From the NCBI GenBank assembly GCA_003157175.1, contig PMIQ01000246.1, forward strand, positions 1-9,503: DNA of 9,503 nt. The letters are read 5' to 3'. Numbering within the stretch: the stretch's first letter is position 1; each line of letters opens with the position of its first letter. The notes below the pieces were generated by a model that did no database searches, had not been told where the DNA came from, and saw only the letters and a program-made list of their open reading frames with translations. This document shows, one piece after another, positions 1-5,980 of this stretch. The stretch is from Chloroflexota bacterium. Lineage in GTDB: Bacteria > Chloroflexota > Limnocylindria > Limnocylindrales > CSP1-4. The position numbers and the translations under genes were made by a program.

Positions 1-55
1 TCCGACCGAGGCACCTCCGACCGACGAGCCGTCCGAGGTTCCGCCCGCGGAGTAG
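1..55 (+). CDS. C-terminal tail of an upstream protein (partial)
   Basis: Reading from base 2, the frame is open from the window edge to a TAG at 53-55 and encodes PTEAPPTDEPSEVPPAE. This Pro/Glu/Asp-rich stretch looks like a disordered C-terminal tail. The gene's body lies outside the window, so no function can be given. It converges on the nicotinate phosphoribosyltransferase gene, with only 22 bp between the two stop codons, and no terminator hairpin is evident there. Eighteen codons are too few to prove coding, so this could be chance. Confidence 0.4.
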   Translation, partial: PTEAPPTDEPSEVPPAE

Positions 56-77
56 GCCCTGTCAGACAACCCCGCGC

Positions 78-1562
78 TCAGCGCACCGGTCGTGGAAGCC
101 TGAGCTCGAGGACCAGCTGGGTGCGTCGCTCGTGGAGGCGGCGCTCCAGACCGACGGGGTACACGTGCGGGTTCAGCAGGCGGCGGATTGCCGGATGCAG
201 GGCGCCGATCTGGCTGCGGGCTCTGTCGCGGATCGCGCCCAGGGCCGGTGAGGCGGCCACGCGTCGGCCCGCGCGCAGGGCCGGCATTACCAGCTCATGG
301 CCGGCCCAGGTGGCATCGATGGAGCGCATGTGCAGCGAATCGGCAGGGTCGACGATCACGCCCCCCGGCCCTTCGGGCGGCATGCCCTCGTCGTAGATCA
401 TGTCGGCCCTGAAGCGGCCGGTCGTGTCGGTGAACCGGCGGACGCCGAGGATCCCGGGGGTCGAGATCTTGGCGGTTTGCTCCGAGAGCTTGACGGGGTA
501 GCGCCACGAGCCGTCGAGCTCGCGCACGGCGGTTAGCTTGTAGACGACGCCAAGGGCGGGCTGGTCGAAGGCAGTGTCGAGCTTGGTCCCCACGCCCCAG
601 ACGTCGATTCGGGCGCCCTGCTCGCGGAGCGATTCGATCAGATGCTCATCGAGGTCGTTGGAAGCGACGATCTGGGTCTCCTCGAAGCCGGCCTCGTCCA
701 GCATGCGACGGGCCTCGATGGAGAGATAGGCCAGGTCGCCGGAGTCCAACCTGATCGCGTCCAGCGTTCGGCCGCGCGCCCGCAGCCTCTTGCCCGTCTG
801 GATGGCCCGACCGACGCCGGTGAGCGAGTCGTATGTATCCACGAGCAGCGTGACATTGTCCGGCTGTGCGTCGGCGTAGGCATCGAAGGCGGCCTGCTCA
901 TCGCCGAAGACCTGCACCCAGGAGTGGGCGTGCGTGCCGCGAACCGGGATTCCGTGGAGGCGTCCGGCCAGCACGTTGGACGTGGCCGCCACGCCCCCGA
1001 TGTATGCGGCGCGCGCTGCGGAGACGGCGCCGTCGGGGCCCTGGGAGCGCCGTAGCCCGAACTCCAGGATGGCTCCGCCTCCTGCCGCTTCCACGACGCG
1101 CGCGGCCTTGGTGGCGATCAGCGTCTGGAAGCCGATGACGGTGAGCAGCACGCTTTCGACCAGCTGTGCCTGAAGGAGCGGCCCGCTCACGCGCACCAGC
1201 GGCTCGTTGCCGAAGACCACCGTGCCCTCAGGGATCGCGTCCACGTCGCAGCTGAAGCGCAGTGAAGCCAGGAGTTCCAGGAAGTCGGGCGGGAAGAGGG
1301 GCTGGCCAGTCACTCCGCACATGGCGCGCAGGTGGTCGACATCTTGGGTCGAAAAGCGCAGGTGTTCGAGAATTTCGAGGGCGTCGTCGAGGCCGGCCGC
1401 AACGGCGTATCCGCCTCCGAATGGCAGGCTGCGGAAGCTCAGCGTGAAGACCGCCTGCCGCTCGGCGAGGCCCGTCGCGAGGTAGCCGGACCCCATCGTC
1501 AGCTCGTAGAGATCAGTCAGAGTCGCCAGGCTGGGTCGATACAGGTCTCGTATGGCGGACAT
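78..1562 (-). CDS. pncB: Nicotinate phosphoribosyltransferase
   Basis: Cytoplasmic NAD salvage enzyme (Preiss-Handler route) that joins nicotinate to PRPP, giving nicotinate mononucleotide, with ATP hydrolysis coupled in this family. The 494-residue product has the family's landmarks in order: the N-terminal TDLYELTMGSGY segment (16-27), EFGLRRSQGP (167-176), GTHAHSWV (209-216, containing the conserved His region that is phosphorylated in studied homologues), the phosphoribosyl-binding LDAIRLDSGDLA (267-278), ASNDLDE (300-306) and VWGVGTKL (321-328). Length is normal for the family (roughly 400-500) and nothing appears missing. The frame stays open upstream to 1811, but the ATG at 1562 is preferred: it begins exactly at the conserved N-terminus and has a GGAGG 9 nt upstream, while the upstream extension is Arg/Gly/Pro-rich and unrelated to the family. 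It is transcribed divergently from the PKD pseudogene; the 11-bp inverted repeat at 1702-1753 lies in the shared intergenic region. Confidence 0.95.
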   Translation of the reverse strand: MSAIRDLYRPSLATLTDLYELTMGSGYLATGLAERQAVFTLSFRSLPFGGGYAVAAGLDDALEILEHLRFSTQDVDHLRAMCGVTGQPLFPPDFLELLASLRFSCDVDAIPEGTVVFGNEPLVRVSGPLLQAQLVESVLLTVIGFQTLIATKAARVVEAAGGGAILEFGLRRSQGPDGAVSAARAAYIGGVAATSNVLAGRLHGIPVRGTHAHSWVQVFGDEQAAFDAYADAQPDNVTLLVDTYDSLTGVGRAIQTGKRLRARGRTLDAIRLDSGDLAYLSIEARRMLDEAGFEETQIVASNDLDEHLIESLREQGARIDVWGVGTKLDTAFDQPALGVVYKLTAVRELDGSWRYPVKLSEQTAKISTPGILGVRRFTDTTGRFRADMIYDEGMPPEGPGGVIVDPADSLHMRSIDATWAGHELVMPALRAGRRVAASPALGAIRDRARSQIGALHPAIRRLLNPHVYPVGLERRLHERRTQLVLELRLPRPVR

Positions 1563-1571
1563 CTTCGCTCG

Positions 1572-1576
1572 CCTCC
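1572..1576 (-). promoter_or_regulatory. Ribosome binding site deciding the pncB start
   Basis: GGAGG on the - strand, 9 nt before the ATG at 1562. It supports this start over the upstream in-frame start at 1811. Confidence 0.7.
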
Positions 1577-1701
1577 AGGCTTGCTTGCTGCCCCGAACGT
1601 TACCCGGTTTGGGACCTACCCGACGTGGCGCCGGTCGGGCAGGCCGTCCCATCCGCCCGAGTGGGGCCGTCGCGCCGGCCGCACCGACACATCCGAGGGT
1701 C

Positions 1702-1753
1702 GCCACGCTACCCGGAATCCGTATGCAGCGGCGGTTCAGGTAGGTAGCGTGGC
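1702..1753. repeat. Perfect 11-bp inverted repeat between divergent genes
   Basis: GCCACGCTACC at 1702-1712 is exactly complementary to GGTAGCGTGGC at 1743-1753, with 30 nt between. It sits between pncB (-) and the PKD pseudogene (+). Each arm, read outward in the direction of its own gene, contains TAGCGT, which fits the loose TAnnnT pattern of a -10 element, but I see no convincing -35 for either. It could be a two-half-site operator, a mirrored pair of -10 regions, or a structured RNA element. No regulator is encoded nearby. Confidence 0.55.
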
Positions 1754-1811
1754 ACCCAATCAGCGCTCGAAGGAAGAGGTCAGACGAACCCCGCTGAGCA
1801 AGGAGAGGCAC

Positions 1812-2537
1812 ATGTCATCGCGTCCGAACAGACGCGCAGTCGAGCGAGCATAGAACTCGTCGCCGTTTCACTGGCCTTGATGGCGGCCGGAACCGTGACG
1901 GCCCACTCAGGCAGGCCGAATACGATCGTCGTCAGTCAGACCGGCGCGCTCACGGTACAGGCCTGAGGGACGTGGGCCTGGGCGGAGATGGCCACCGCCA
2001 GCAAGCTCAGCTACGCCGGCTATGCCATCGATTGGGGAGACGTAACCAGCGGCAACGCCGTCGGCACCTACCACATAGGCGACGGGACGCCGGCGACGAA
2101 CGCCATTCTCCAGCCGACCACACCGGCACAGGGATCGAGCGGATCGTGGGGACCGGTCTCGCACACCTATGCGACGGCCGGCACCTATACCGTCTGCGTG
2201 ATCATGTACGACCTGGGAGAAGTGAAGCCGTTCAAGACCACCGGATACCACAGCCTCCAGGCCGGCGGTACCGGCCGCAACACCGACAACTCCGTGGACA
2301 ACAAGGGCCAGGTTCCGTCCATGTGCCAGCAGATTGATGTGACCCAGCCGACGTCGAGCCCGTTCCAATCGTTCCGGGGCATCACGGCTGGGCCGACGAC
2401 GACTCCTCCGCCGACCGGCACGGCGAGCCTGCCGTCGGCGCCGGACCAGGGCGTCCCGATGCGTCCGCTCTTCCTCCTGGCCGGCTCCTGCCTGGCCTCT
2501 GTGGGTCGTGTTCAAGACGATCAGGGTGAACCGCTAG
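1812..2537 (+). pseudogene. Degenerate gene for a secreted, C-terminally anchored PKD-domain protein
   Basis: An AAGGAG 7 nt upstream points to the ATG at 1812, but that frame stops at TAG 1851-1853 after MSSRPNRRAVERA. Shifting frame near there continues into a signal-peptide-like stretch (IELVAVSLALMAAGTVTAHS), then meets an in-frame TGA at 1964-1966. The same frame resumes with GTWAWAE and runs through a PKD-like domain: YAIDWGD, SHTYATAGTYTVCVIMYD at about 2160-2215, and a Cys pair region ending MCQQIDV. A Pro/Thr-rich spacer (TTTPPPTGTA) and a hydrophobic segment (PLFLLAGSCLAS) follow. A second shift near 2498 restores LWVVFKTIRVNR and a TAG at 2535-2537, a typical membrane anchor with a basic tail. 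The two shifts cancel, so start and end are in the same frame. An intact ancestor would be a roughly 240-residue surface protein with one PKD fold, of unknown ligand. Clustered sequencing errors are the main alternative, although neighbouring genes are intact. TGA is used as a normal stop elsewhere in the window, so recoding is unlikely. Confidence 0.75.
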
Positions 2538-2560
2538 CCGACCATCATCGGCCGAGCGAC

Positions 2561-2610
2561 AAGCGCGCGGCGGCCCGGCGGGTCCAACCGACCCGGGCCG
2601 CCGCGCTTCT
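2561..2610 (+). terminator. Strong GC-rich hairpin terminator
   Basis: GCGCGGCGGCCCGG (2565-2578) is perfectly complementary to CCGGGCCGCCGCGC (2593-2606), a 14-bp stem with a 14-nt loop, followed by TTCT. It starts 27 bp after the TAG of the PKD pseudogene and separates it from the FHA cluster. The T-tract is short, so termination may be imperfect or rely on stem strength. Confidence 0.8.
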
Positions 2611-2691
2611 GTGCCGGGCGAACCCACCACTGAAGGCCGGCATGGCCGGGCGCGGGCCGGCTGCGCGACGCGAGCCGCGGGGGCCGACGCG

Positions 2692-2697
2692 TACAAT
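2692..2697 (+). promoter_or_regulatory. Possible -10 element (TACAAT) of the FHA cluster
   Basis: TACAAT matches the sigma70 -10 consensus at five of six positions in otherwise very GC-rich DNA. It lies after the terminator and before the first open frame of the cluster. No recognisable -35 is seen at 16-18 nt. A start about 7 nt downstream would put the 5' end at or near 2704, the first codon of the proposed leaderless small ORF. Confidence 0.4.
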
Positions 2698-2703
2698 CCG
2701 CGG

Positions 2704-2826
2704 GTCGGTACGTGGAACATTGCCGCGGTCGTCCTCGTCGACGGAATAGCCGTCCCGGCTATCGGAGCCGTCTTCATCGCGTCCCGCCGTCGACGCCAGG
2801 CCAGCAGCCGAAGGGAAGTGCGATGA
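2704..2826 (+). CDS. Possible small membrane peptide, leaderless, non-canonical start
   Basis: From 2704 the frame encodes about 40 residues: VGTWN, then a hydrophobic run (IAAVVLVDGIAVPAIGAVFIA, about residues 6-26), then a very basic tail (SRRRRQASSRREVR). This is the layout of a single-span membrane peptide with a cytoplasmic positive tail. Its TGA overlaps the ATG of the FHA gene (ATGA, 2823-2826), the usual sign of translational coupling. The first codon would be GTC, which is not a normal start. It stands 6 nt after the TACAAT -10, the position expected for a leaderless start codon, so an ancestral GTG may have mutated. The only canonical in-frame start is GTG 2611, which adds 31 Arg/Gly-rich residues and lies upstream of the -10. 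It may therefore be inactive or not a gene. Function unknown. Confidence 0.3.
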   Translation, partial: VGTWNIAAVVLVDGIAVPAIGAVFIASRRRRQASSRREVR

Positions 2827-3713
2827 ACGTCAGAGATGCACGGAGTCGGTGGATCGAGTTTGCCGAGCTTGGCGCCGCCGGCCTGCTGATCGTCTCGTTC
2901 CTCCTGCCATGGTTCCAGGGCCGCGGCGCCGACGCGGGCCAGTCGTCGTCGTGGGCCTACCTCCTCCTGAATTCCGGCTGGATCAGGGCGCTCGAGTCTG
3001 ATCTCGTCACGTTCGGGGCCGTCGTGGCGCTTTTCGGGGCAATTGCCGGACTGCTCGACCTGCGGCGCGAACTGGCGAGGGTACTTGCGGCCATCGCCGC
3101 CGCCGGTTTCGTTGCGTCGGCGTTGGGCGTCGTCTGGACACTCACCGAGTCGGGAAACGCGGCCTTCTTCTGGGCCGGCTGGGGCGTGGACGTCGACCGG
3201 GGCCCGGGGCTGTTGCTGTTTCTGGGGGCCGCGCTGGTGGGTGCCATCCTCGCTGTCCTCGGCATCGTGGTGCCATCGAATGACGCATCCGAGACTCTGC
3301 CAGCGCCGACTGCCGCCCCATATGACGAGCCGCCCCCGCCGCTCGTCAGGGCCGGGGACGTTGCGCCGACGGCTGTCTCCGGGGCGGGAGTGGCTCCTGG
3401 TTCGGCCGGCCGTATCACTGTCGTTGAGTCGGGCCGGTCATTTTCGCTGAGTGTCGGGGAGGGCGAGCGCGTCATCGTCGGCCGCGACCTGGGCGCGGAC
3501 ATTCGCGTCACCGACGCCAAGGTCAGCCGCCGCCACGCCATGATCGAGTGGAACGCCGGAAGCTGGATCGTGCGCGATCTCGCGGCCACGAACCCGACGC
3601 GGCTCCTCGATGCTTCCGGCGGGGCACAGATCCTGGCGGGTCAGATCAGGATCGCCTCAGGGCAGCTAGTCATGGGGGACGTGCTCCTTACGCTCTACCC
3701 GACCGGAGATTGA
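2823..3713 (+). CDS. Four-helix membrane protein with C-terminal FHA domain
   Basis: A 296-residue protein, probably a membrane-bound reader of phosphothreonine marks. Four hydrophobic segments are visible (about 14-30, 61-80, 84-107, 128-150), then a Pro/Ala-rich linker (152-195), then an FHA domain (about 197-293). The FHA signature is present: VIVGR (217-221), VSRRHA (234-239) with Ser235 and His238, and the loop Asn257 in ATNPTR. The usual Asn-Gly-Thr is Asn-Pro-Thr here, so peptide selectivity may differ. FHA domains bind pThr peptides, and the adjacent PP2C and the convergent kinase suggest that this protein recognises a target of, or docks with, that kinase. The ATG at 2823 is chosen because AAGGGAA lies about 5 nt upstream and the first helix follows soon after. 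A GTG at 2712 would add an Arg-rich, non-family extension. The start overlaps the preceding small frame by ATGA. No ligand for the membrane half is recognised. Confidence 0.88.
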   Translation: MNVRDARSRWIEFAELGAAGLLIVSFLLPWFQGRGADAGQSSSWAYLLLNSGWIRALESDLVTFGAVVALFGAIAGLLDLRRELARVLAAIAAAGFVASALGVVWTLTESGNAAFFWAGWGVDVDRGPGLLLFLGAALVGAILAVLGIVVPSNDASETLPAPTAAPYDEPPPPLVRAGDVAPTAVSGAGVAPGSAGRITVVESGRSFSLSVGEGERVIVGRDLGADIRVTDAKVSRRHAMIEWNAGSWIVRDLAATNPTRLLDASGGAQILAGQIRIASGQLVMGDVLLTLYPTGD

Positions 3714-3846
3714 CGAGCTCGACCGAGGCGGCGACAAGGTCCGCCGGGCACCCCAGGGCCCGCCGTGGCCCGCACGAGACCGGCGATAGCCGCAGCCATT
3801 TGATCTTTCCACGACCCAAGGCTTGCACCAAACGAGGCGCAATGCG

Positions 3847-4779
3847 ATGAAACCGCCGCGAGAAGCTGACCACCGCGCGAGCGCGAACCCGGCGCCGGAA
3901 GCCGTCGACGAGACGCTGCCCGACATAAGCGCGCCCGGAGGCGGCGGGTCCTACGAGCAGACGCACGACGGTCGGCGACTGCAGGTGGCTCTGGCTACTG
4001 ACGTGGGTCGTGTTCGGCACAACAACGAGGACTACGTCTCGGCCGAGTGGGTCCTGTCCGCCGACGGGCGCACATTCGGGCTGTGGCTGGTTGCCGATGG
4101 CGTGGGCGGCGGACCGCAGGGAGAACGCGCCAGCCGCATGGCGGTCGAGACCGTGATCGACTTCGTGGTTCACGAGAAGTGGGTCGATCCGGCCGGAGCG
4201 CTGACTGCCGCGTTCGCGCTCGCCAATCGCAACGTGTTCGACATCAGCGGCGAAGGATCGGCGGCCACGACGCTGGTAGTCGCCCTCGTGTCCGAGTCCG
4301 ACGGTTGCGTCTTCATCGCCAATGTCGGTGACTCGCGCGCATATCTGGTTTCAGGTGGCGAGGCGAAGCCGATCACGGACGACCATTCGATCGTGGCCGC
4401 CCGGGTCGCGGCAGGCCAGATCACGGCCGCCGAGGCTCTCACGGCTCCCGACCGAAACGTCCTGGTCCGCAGTATCGGCTCGGAGCGGGAGGTCCAGGTC
4501 GACGTCTTCGGGCCGCGCGACCTTCTGGCCGCAGAGAGGCTCGTGCTCTGCACGGACGGCGTCCACGGCATGATCGACGACTCCGCCATCGCCCGCCTGG
4601 GCGGCGGACTTGCGGTTGGGCAGAGCGCACAGGCGCTCGTGGCGACAGCGGTCGAGGCCGGCGGTCGCGACAACGCCACTGCCCTGGTGGGCGGATATGC
4701 GGCGGCTGCGCCAGCGGCGGCGCAACCGCGGGTTGCGGTCTGGTCGTGCCTTCCCGGTCGGTGGCACCGCCGTGACTGA
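3847..4779 (+). CDS. PP2C-family Ser/Thr protein phosphatase
   Basis: Metal-dependent (Mn/Mg) protein phosphatase that would reverse Ser/Thr phosphorylation by PknB-like kinases. The 310-residue product starts with a disordered, charged N-terminus (1-45). The PPM/PP2C core follows with motifs in order: GRVRHNNEDY (54-63, Asp62), WLVADGVGGG (80-89, Asp84 and Gly85), SAATTLVVAL, VGDSRAY (160-166), TDDHS (177-181), LCTDGVHGMI (234-243, Asp237) and GRDNAT (273-278, Asp275). All metal-binding acidic residues are therefore present and the enzyme should be active. No transmembrane helix is seen, so it is soluble in the cytoplasm. The ATG at 3847 has a GAGG 9 nt upstream; a TTG at 3823 would add eight residues. 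The 133-bp gap from the FHA gene contains weak GC hairpins but no clear terminator or promoter, so co-transcription is plausible. The gene's last eight bases overlap the start of the SGNH hydrolase gene. Confidence 0.93.
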   Translation: MKPPREADHRASANPAPEAVDETLPDISAPGGGGSYEQTHDGRRLQVALATDVGRVRHNNEDYVSAEWVLSADGRTFGLWLVADGVGGGPQGERASRMAVETVIDFVVHEKWVDPAGALTAAFALANRNVFDISGEGSAATTLVVALVSESDGCVFIANVGDSRAYLVSGGEAKPITDDHSIVAARVAAGQITAAEALTAPDRNVLVRSIGSEREVQVDVFGPRDLLAAERLVLCTDGVHGMIDDSAIARLGGGLAVGQSAQALVATAVEAGGRDNATALVGGYAAAAPAAAQPRVAVWSCLPGRWHRRD

Positions 4780-5851
4780 GCGCCATCCCGGCAATCGCTC
4801 TCGTCTGGGGTTCGAGCTAACAGCGCTGGCGTTGATCGCGGTTGTCGTGGCGGTCGTCGGTGGCAGCGCTCTGCTGGGGAGCGGCGGCAATAGCGCGGCG
4901 CCGTCGCCGACGATGACGCAGGCTGCGACGCAGTCGCAGGCGAACGCTCAATCGACGCCACCGACTGCCACGGGCGCGATTTCGTCGACCGCGACAGGCG
5001 CCACTTCGTCCGCCACGCCGGGCGCGAACCCCATCTCGCCGCCCTTGCCGGCGATGCTGGCGGCCATCGGCGACTCGTACAGCCAGGCATACGACGTCTC
5101 GCCCACGCTGCCGCCGGGCCACGATAACGTGGCCTATTCGTGGGTCCTGGGCACTGGCGTGAACGATGGCGTGTTCAGCCTGTTGGAGCGCTTCCAGGCA
5201 CTGGGGGCATCGCCGACGGTCGTGGACGCTGCCACCTCGGGCAAGAAGATTGCCGACGCCGTCCGCCAGGCCAGGCTTGTGGTTGCCGCCGCCAAGCAGC
5301 TCCCCACGGGGGCGACGGTGTTCGTCACCTTCGAGCTTGGGACGAACGATCTGTGCGACGACCCTCAGACCGGTACGAGCGTATTTCTGACGCAGCTCAG
5401 AGCCGCTGCCGCGGTTCTGGAGGCGGGCTTGCCGCCCGGAAGCCGGATCCTGATGCTCTCAGTCCCGGACTTCATCCACTTCCGGGCCATCACACAGGCG
5501 AACGCCACGACCAGGGCCTTCTTCGCCTCAACGAGCCATTGGCGCAAGTGCGCGCCGTTCCTCGGCTCCAGGAGTCGCACTCCGCTCTCGCAGGCGAGCG
5601 CGACGCTGGCCTCGTACGACAAGAGCCTGGTTGCCGTCTGCGACGAGATCGAAGCGACATACGGGCCCTCGGGCACGCTCCACTGCACGCGCGACGGCCC
5701 GGGTCTGGCGGAGAGCGATTTCGCGGTGGCCGACCTCAGCAGCGTCGACTACTTCCACCCGTCGGTGCTCGGCCAGGCGAGCATGGCCGAGGCCGCCTGG
5801 AGGCTCGGGTACTGGGGCCAGGTGCCTTTGCCTGCCGACTCCCTTCAATGA
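4772..5851 (+). CDS. Membrane-tethered SGNH/GDSL-family hydrolase
   Basis: A serine ester hydrolase of the SGNH superfamily; the true substrate (lipid, acylated glycan or other ester) cannot be told. The 359-residue protein has an N-terminal signal anchor (about 14-35), a low-complexity Ser/Thr/Ala/Pro linker (37-92) and the catalytic domain. Block I is AAIGDSYSQ (97-105) with nucleophile Ser102; the block II Gly is probably in TSGKK (155-159, Gly157); block III is ELGTND (188-193, Gly190 and Asn192); block V is DYFHP (326-330), giving Asp326 and His329. All catalytic and oxyanion residues are present. Cysteines 195, 260, 290 and 305 in the outside domain could form two disulfides. The GTG at 4772 is used because it lies immediately before the signal anchor; the frame stays open upstream, inside the phosphatase gene. 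Its 8-nt overlap with the phosphatase and weak own Shine-Dalgarno suggest translational coupling. It is probably a surface enzyme expressed with, and possibly controlled by, the phosphorylation module. Confidence 0.9.
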   Translation: MTERHPGNRSRLGFELTALALIAVVVAVVGGSALLGSGGNSAAPSPTMTQAATQSQANAQSTPPTATGAISSTATGATSSATPGANPISPPLPAMLAAIGDSYSQAYDVSPTLPPGHDNVAYSWVLGTGVNDGVFSLLERFQALGASPTVVDAATSGKKIADAVRQARLVVAAAKQLPTGATVFVTFELGTNDLCDDPQTGTSVFLTQLRAAAAVLEAGLPPGSRILMLSVPDFIHFRAITQANATTRAFFASTSHWRKCAPFLGSRSRTPLSQASATLASYDKSLVAVCDEIEATYGPSGTLHCTRDGPGLAESDFAVADLSSVDYFHPSVLGQASMAEAAWRLGYWGQVPLPADSLQ

Positions 5852-5960
5852 GAGACCAACACGGACGTTTCGGCCTGCCGTTGGCGAGACGCCGATTTCG
5901 GCCGGGCAGGTGATCATCCGCGACGCCCTCGTCACGCTCTATCCGCCAAGCATGGGCTGA
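5850..5960 (+). pseudogene. Relic of the C-terminus of a second FHA-domain gene
   Basis: Right after the hydrolase stop, in a different frame, lies an open segment with PTRTFRPAVGETP followed by SAGQVIIRDALVTLYP and a TGA at 5958-5960. It matches the last part of the FHA protein encoded at 2823-3713, where the corresponding stretch is ASGQLVMGDVLLTLYP: 8 of 16 residues are identical and the rest are mostly conservative, and both begin near a PTR and end within a few residues of LYP. The nucleotide sequences differ a lot, so it descends from a divergent paralogue, not a recent copy. There is no start codon with a ribosome binding site and no phosphopeptide-binding half (no GR, SRRHA or Asn), so it cannot work as an FHA domain. 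It probably marks a deletion of an FHA gene that once followed the hydrolase. Confidence 0.7.
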
Positions 5961-5980
5961 CGCTCCCGCCCAGGGCCTGA

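Noticed and set aside
1563..1811. An 83-residue N-terminal extension of the pncB frame.
   Set aside because: It is Arg/Gly/Pro-rich, unlike the family, and a good ribosome binding site plus the conserved N-terminus place the start at 1562.
1964..1966. TGA as a recoded (Trp or selenocysteine) codon in the PKD gene.
   Set aside because: Several intact genes here end with TGA, no selenocysteine-type RNA hairpin was evident after it, and the same gene has frameshifts, so decay explains it better.
2538..2749. Continuation of the PKD gene's middle frame past its anchor.
   Set aside because: It runs through the terminator hairpin with Arg/Pro-rich residues typical of out-of-frame GC-rich DNA; the anchor LWVVFKTIRVNR in another frame gives the natural end.
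2712..2822. GTG at 2712 as the FHA gene start.
   Set aside because: It adds 37 Arg/Pro-rich residues before the first helix and lacks a ribosome binding site; the ATG at 2823 has AAGGGAA and a coupling overlap.
3714..3846. TTGATC followed 17 nt later by TTGCAC as a promoter for the phosphatase gene.
   Set aside because: The second hexamer does not resemble a -10 (no TAnnnT), so there is no support for a separate promoter.
4170..5090. A 306-codon - strand open frame opposite the phosphatase and hydrolase.
   Set aside because: Its composition (Arg/Ser/Pro/Ala-rich, no motifs) is that of an antisense shadow of two clearly identified genes.
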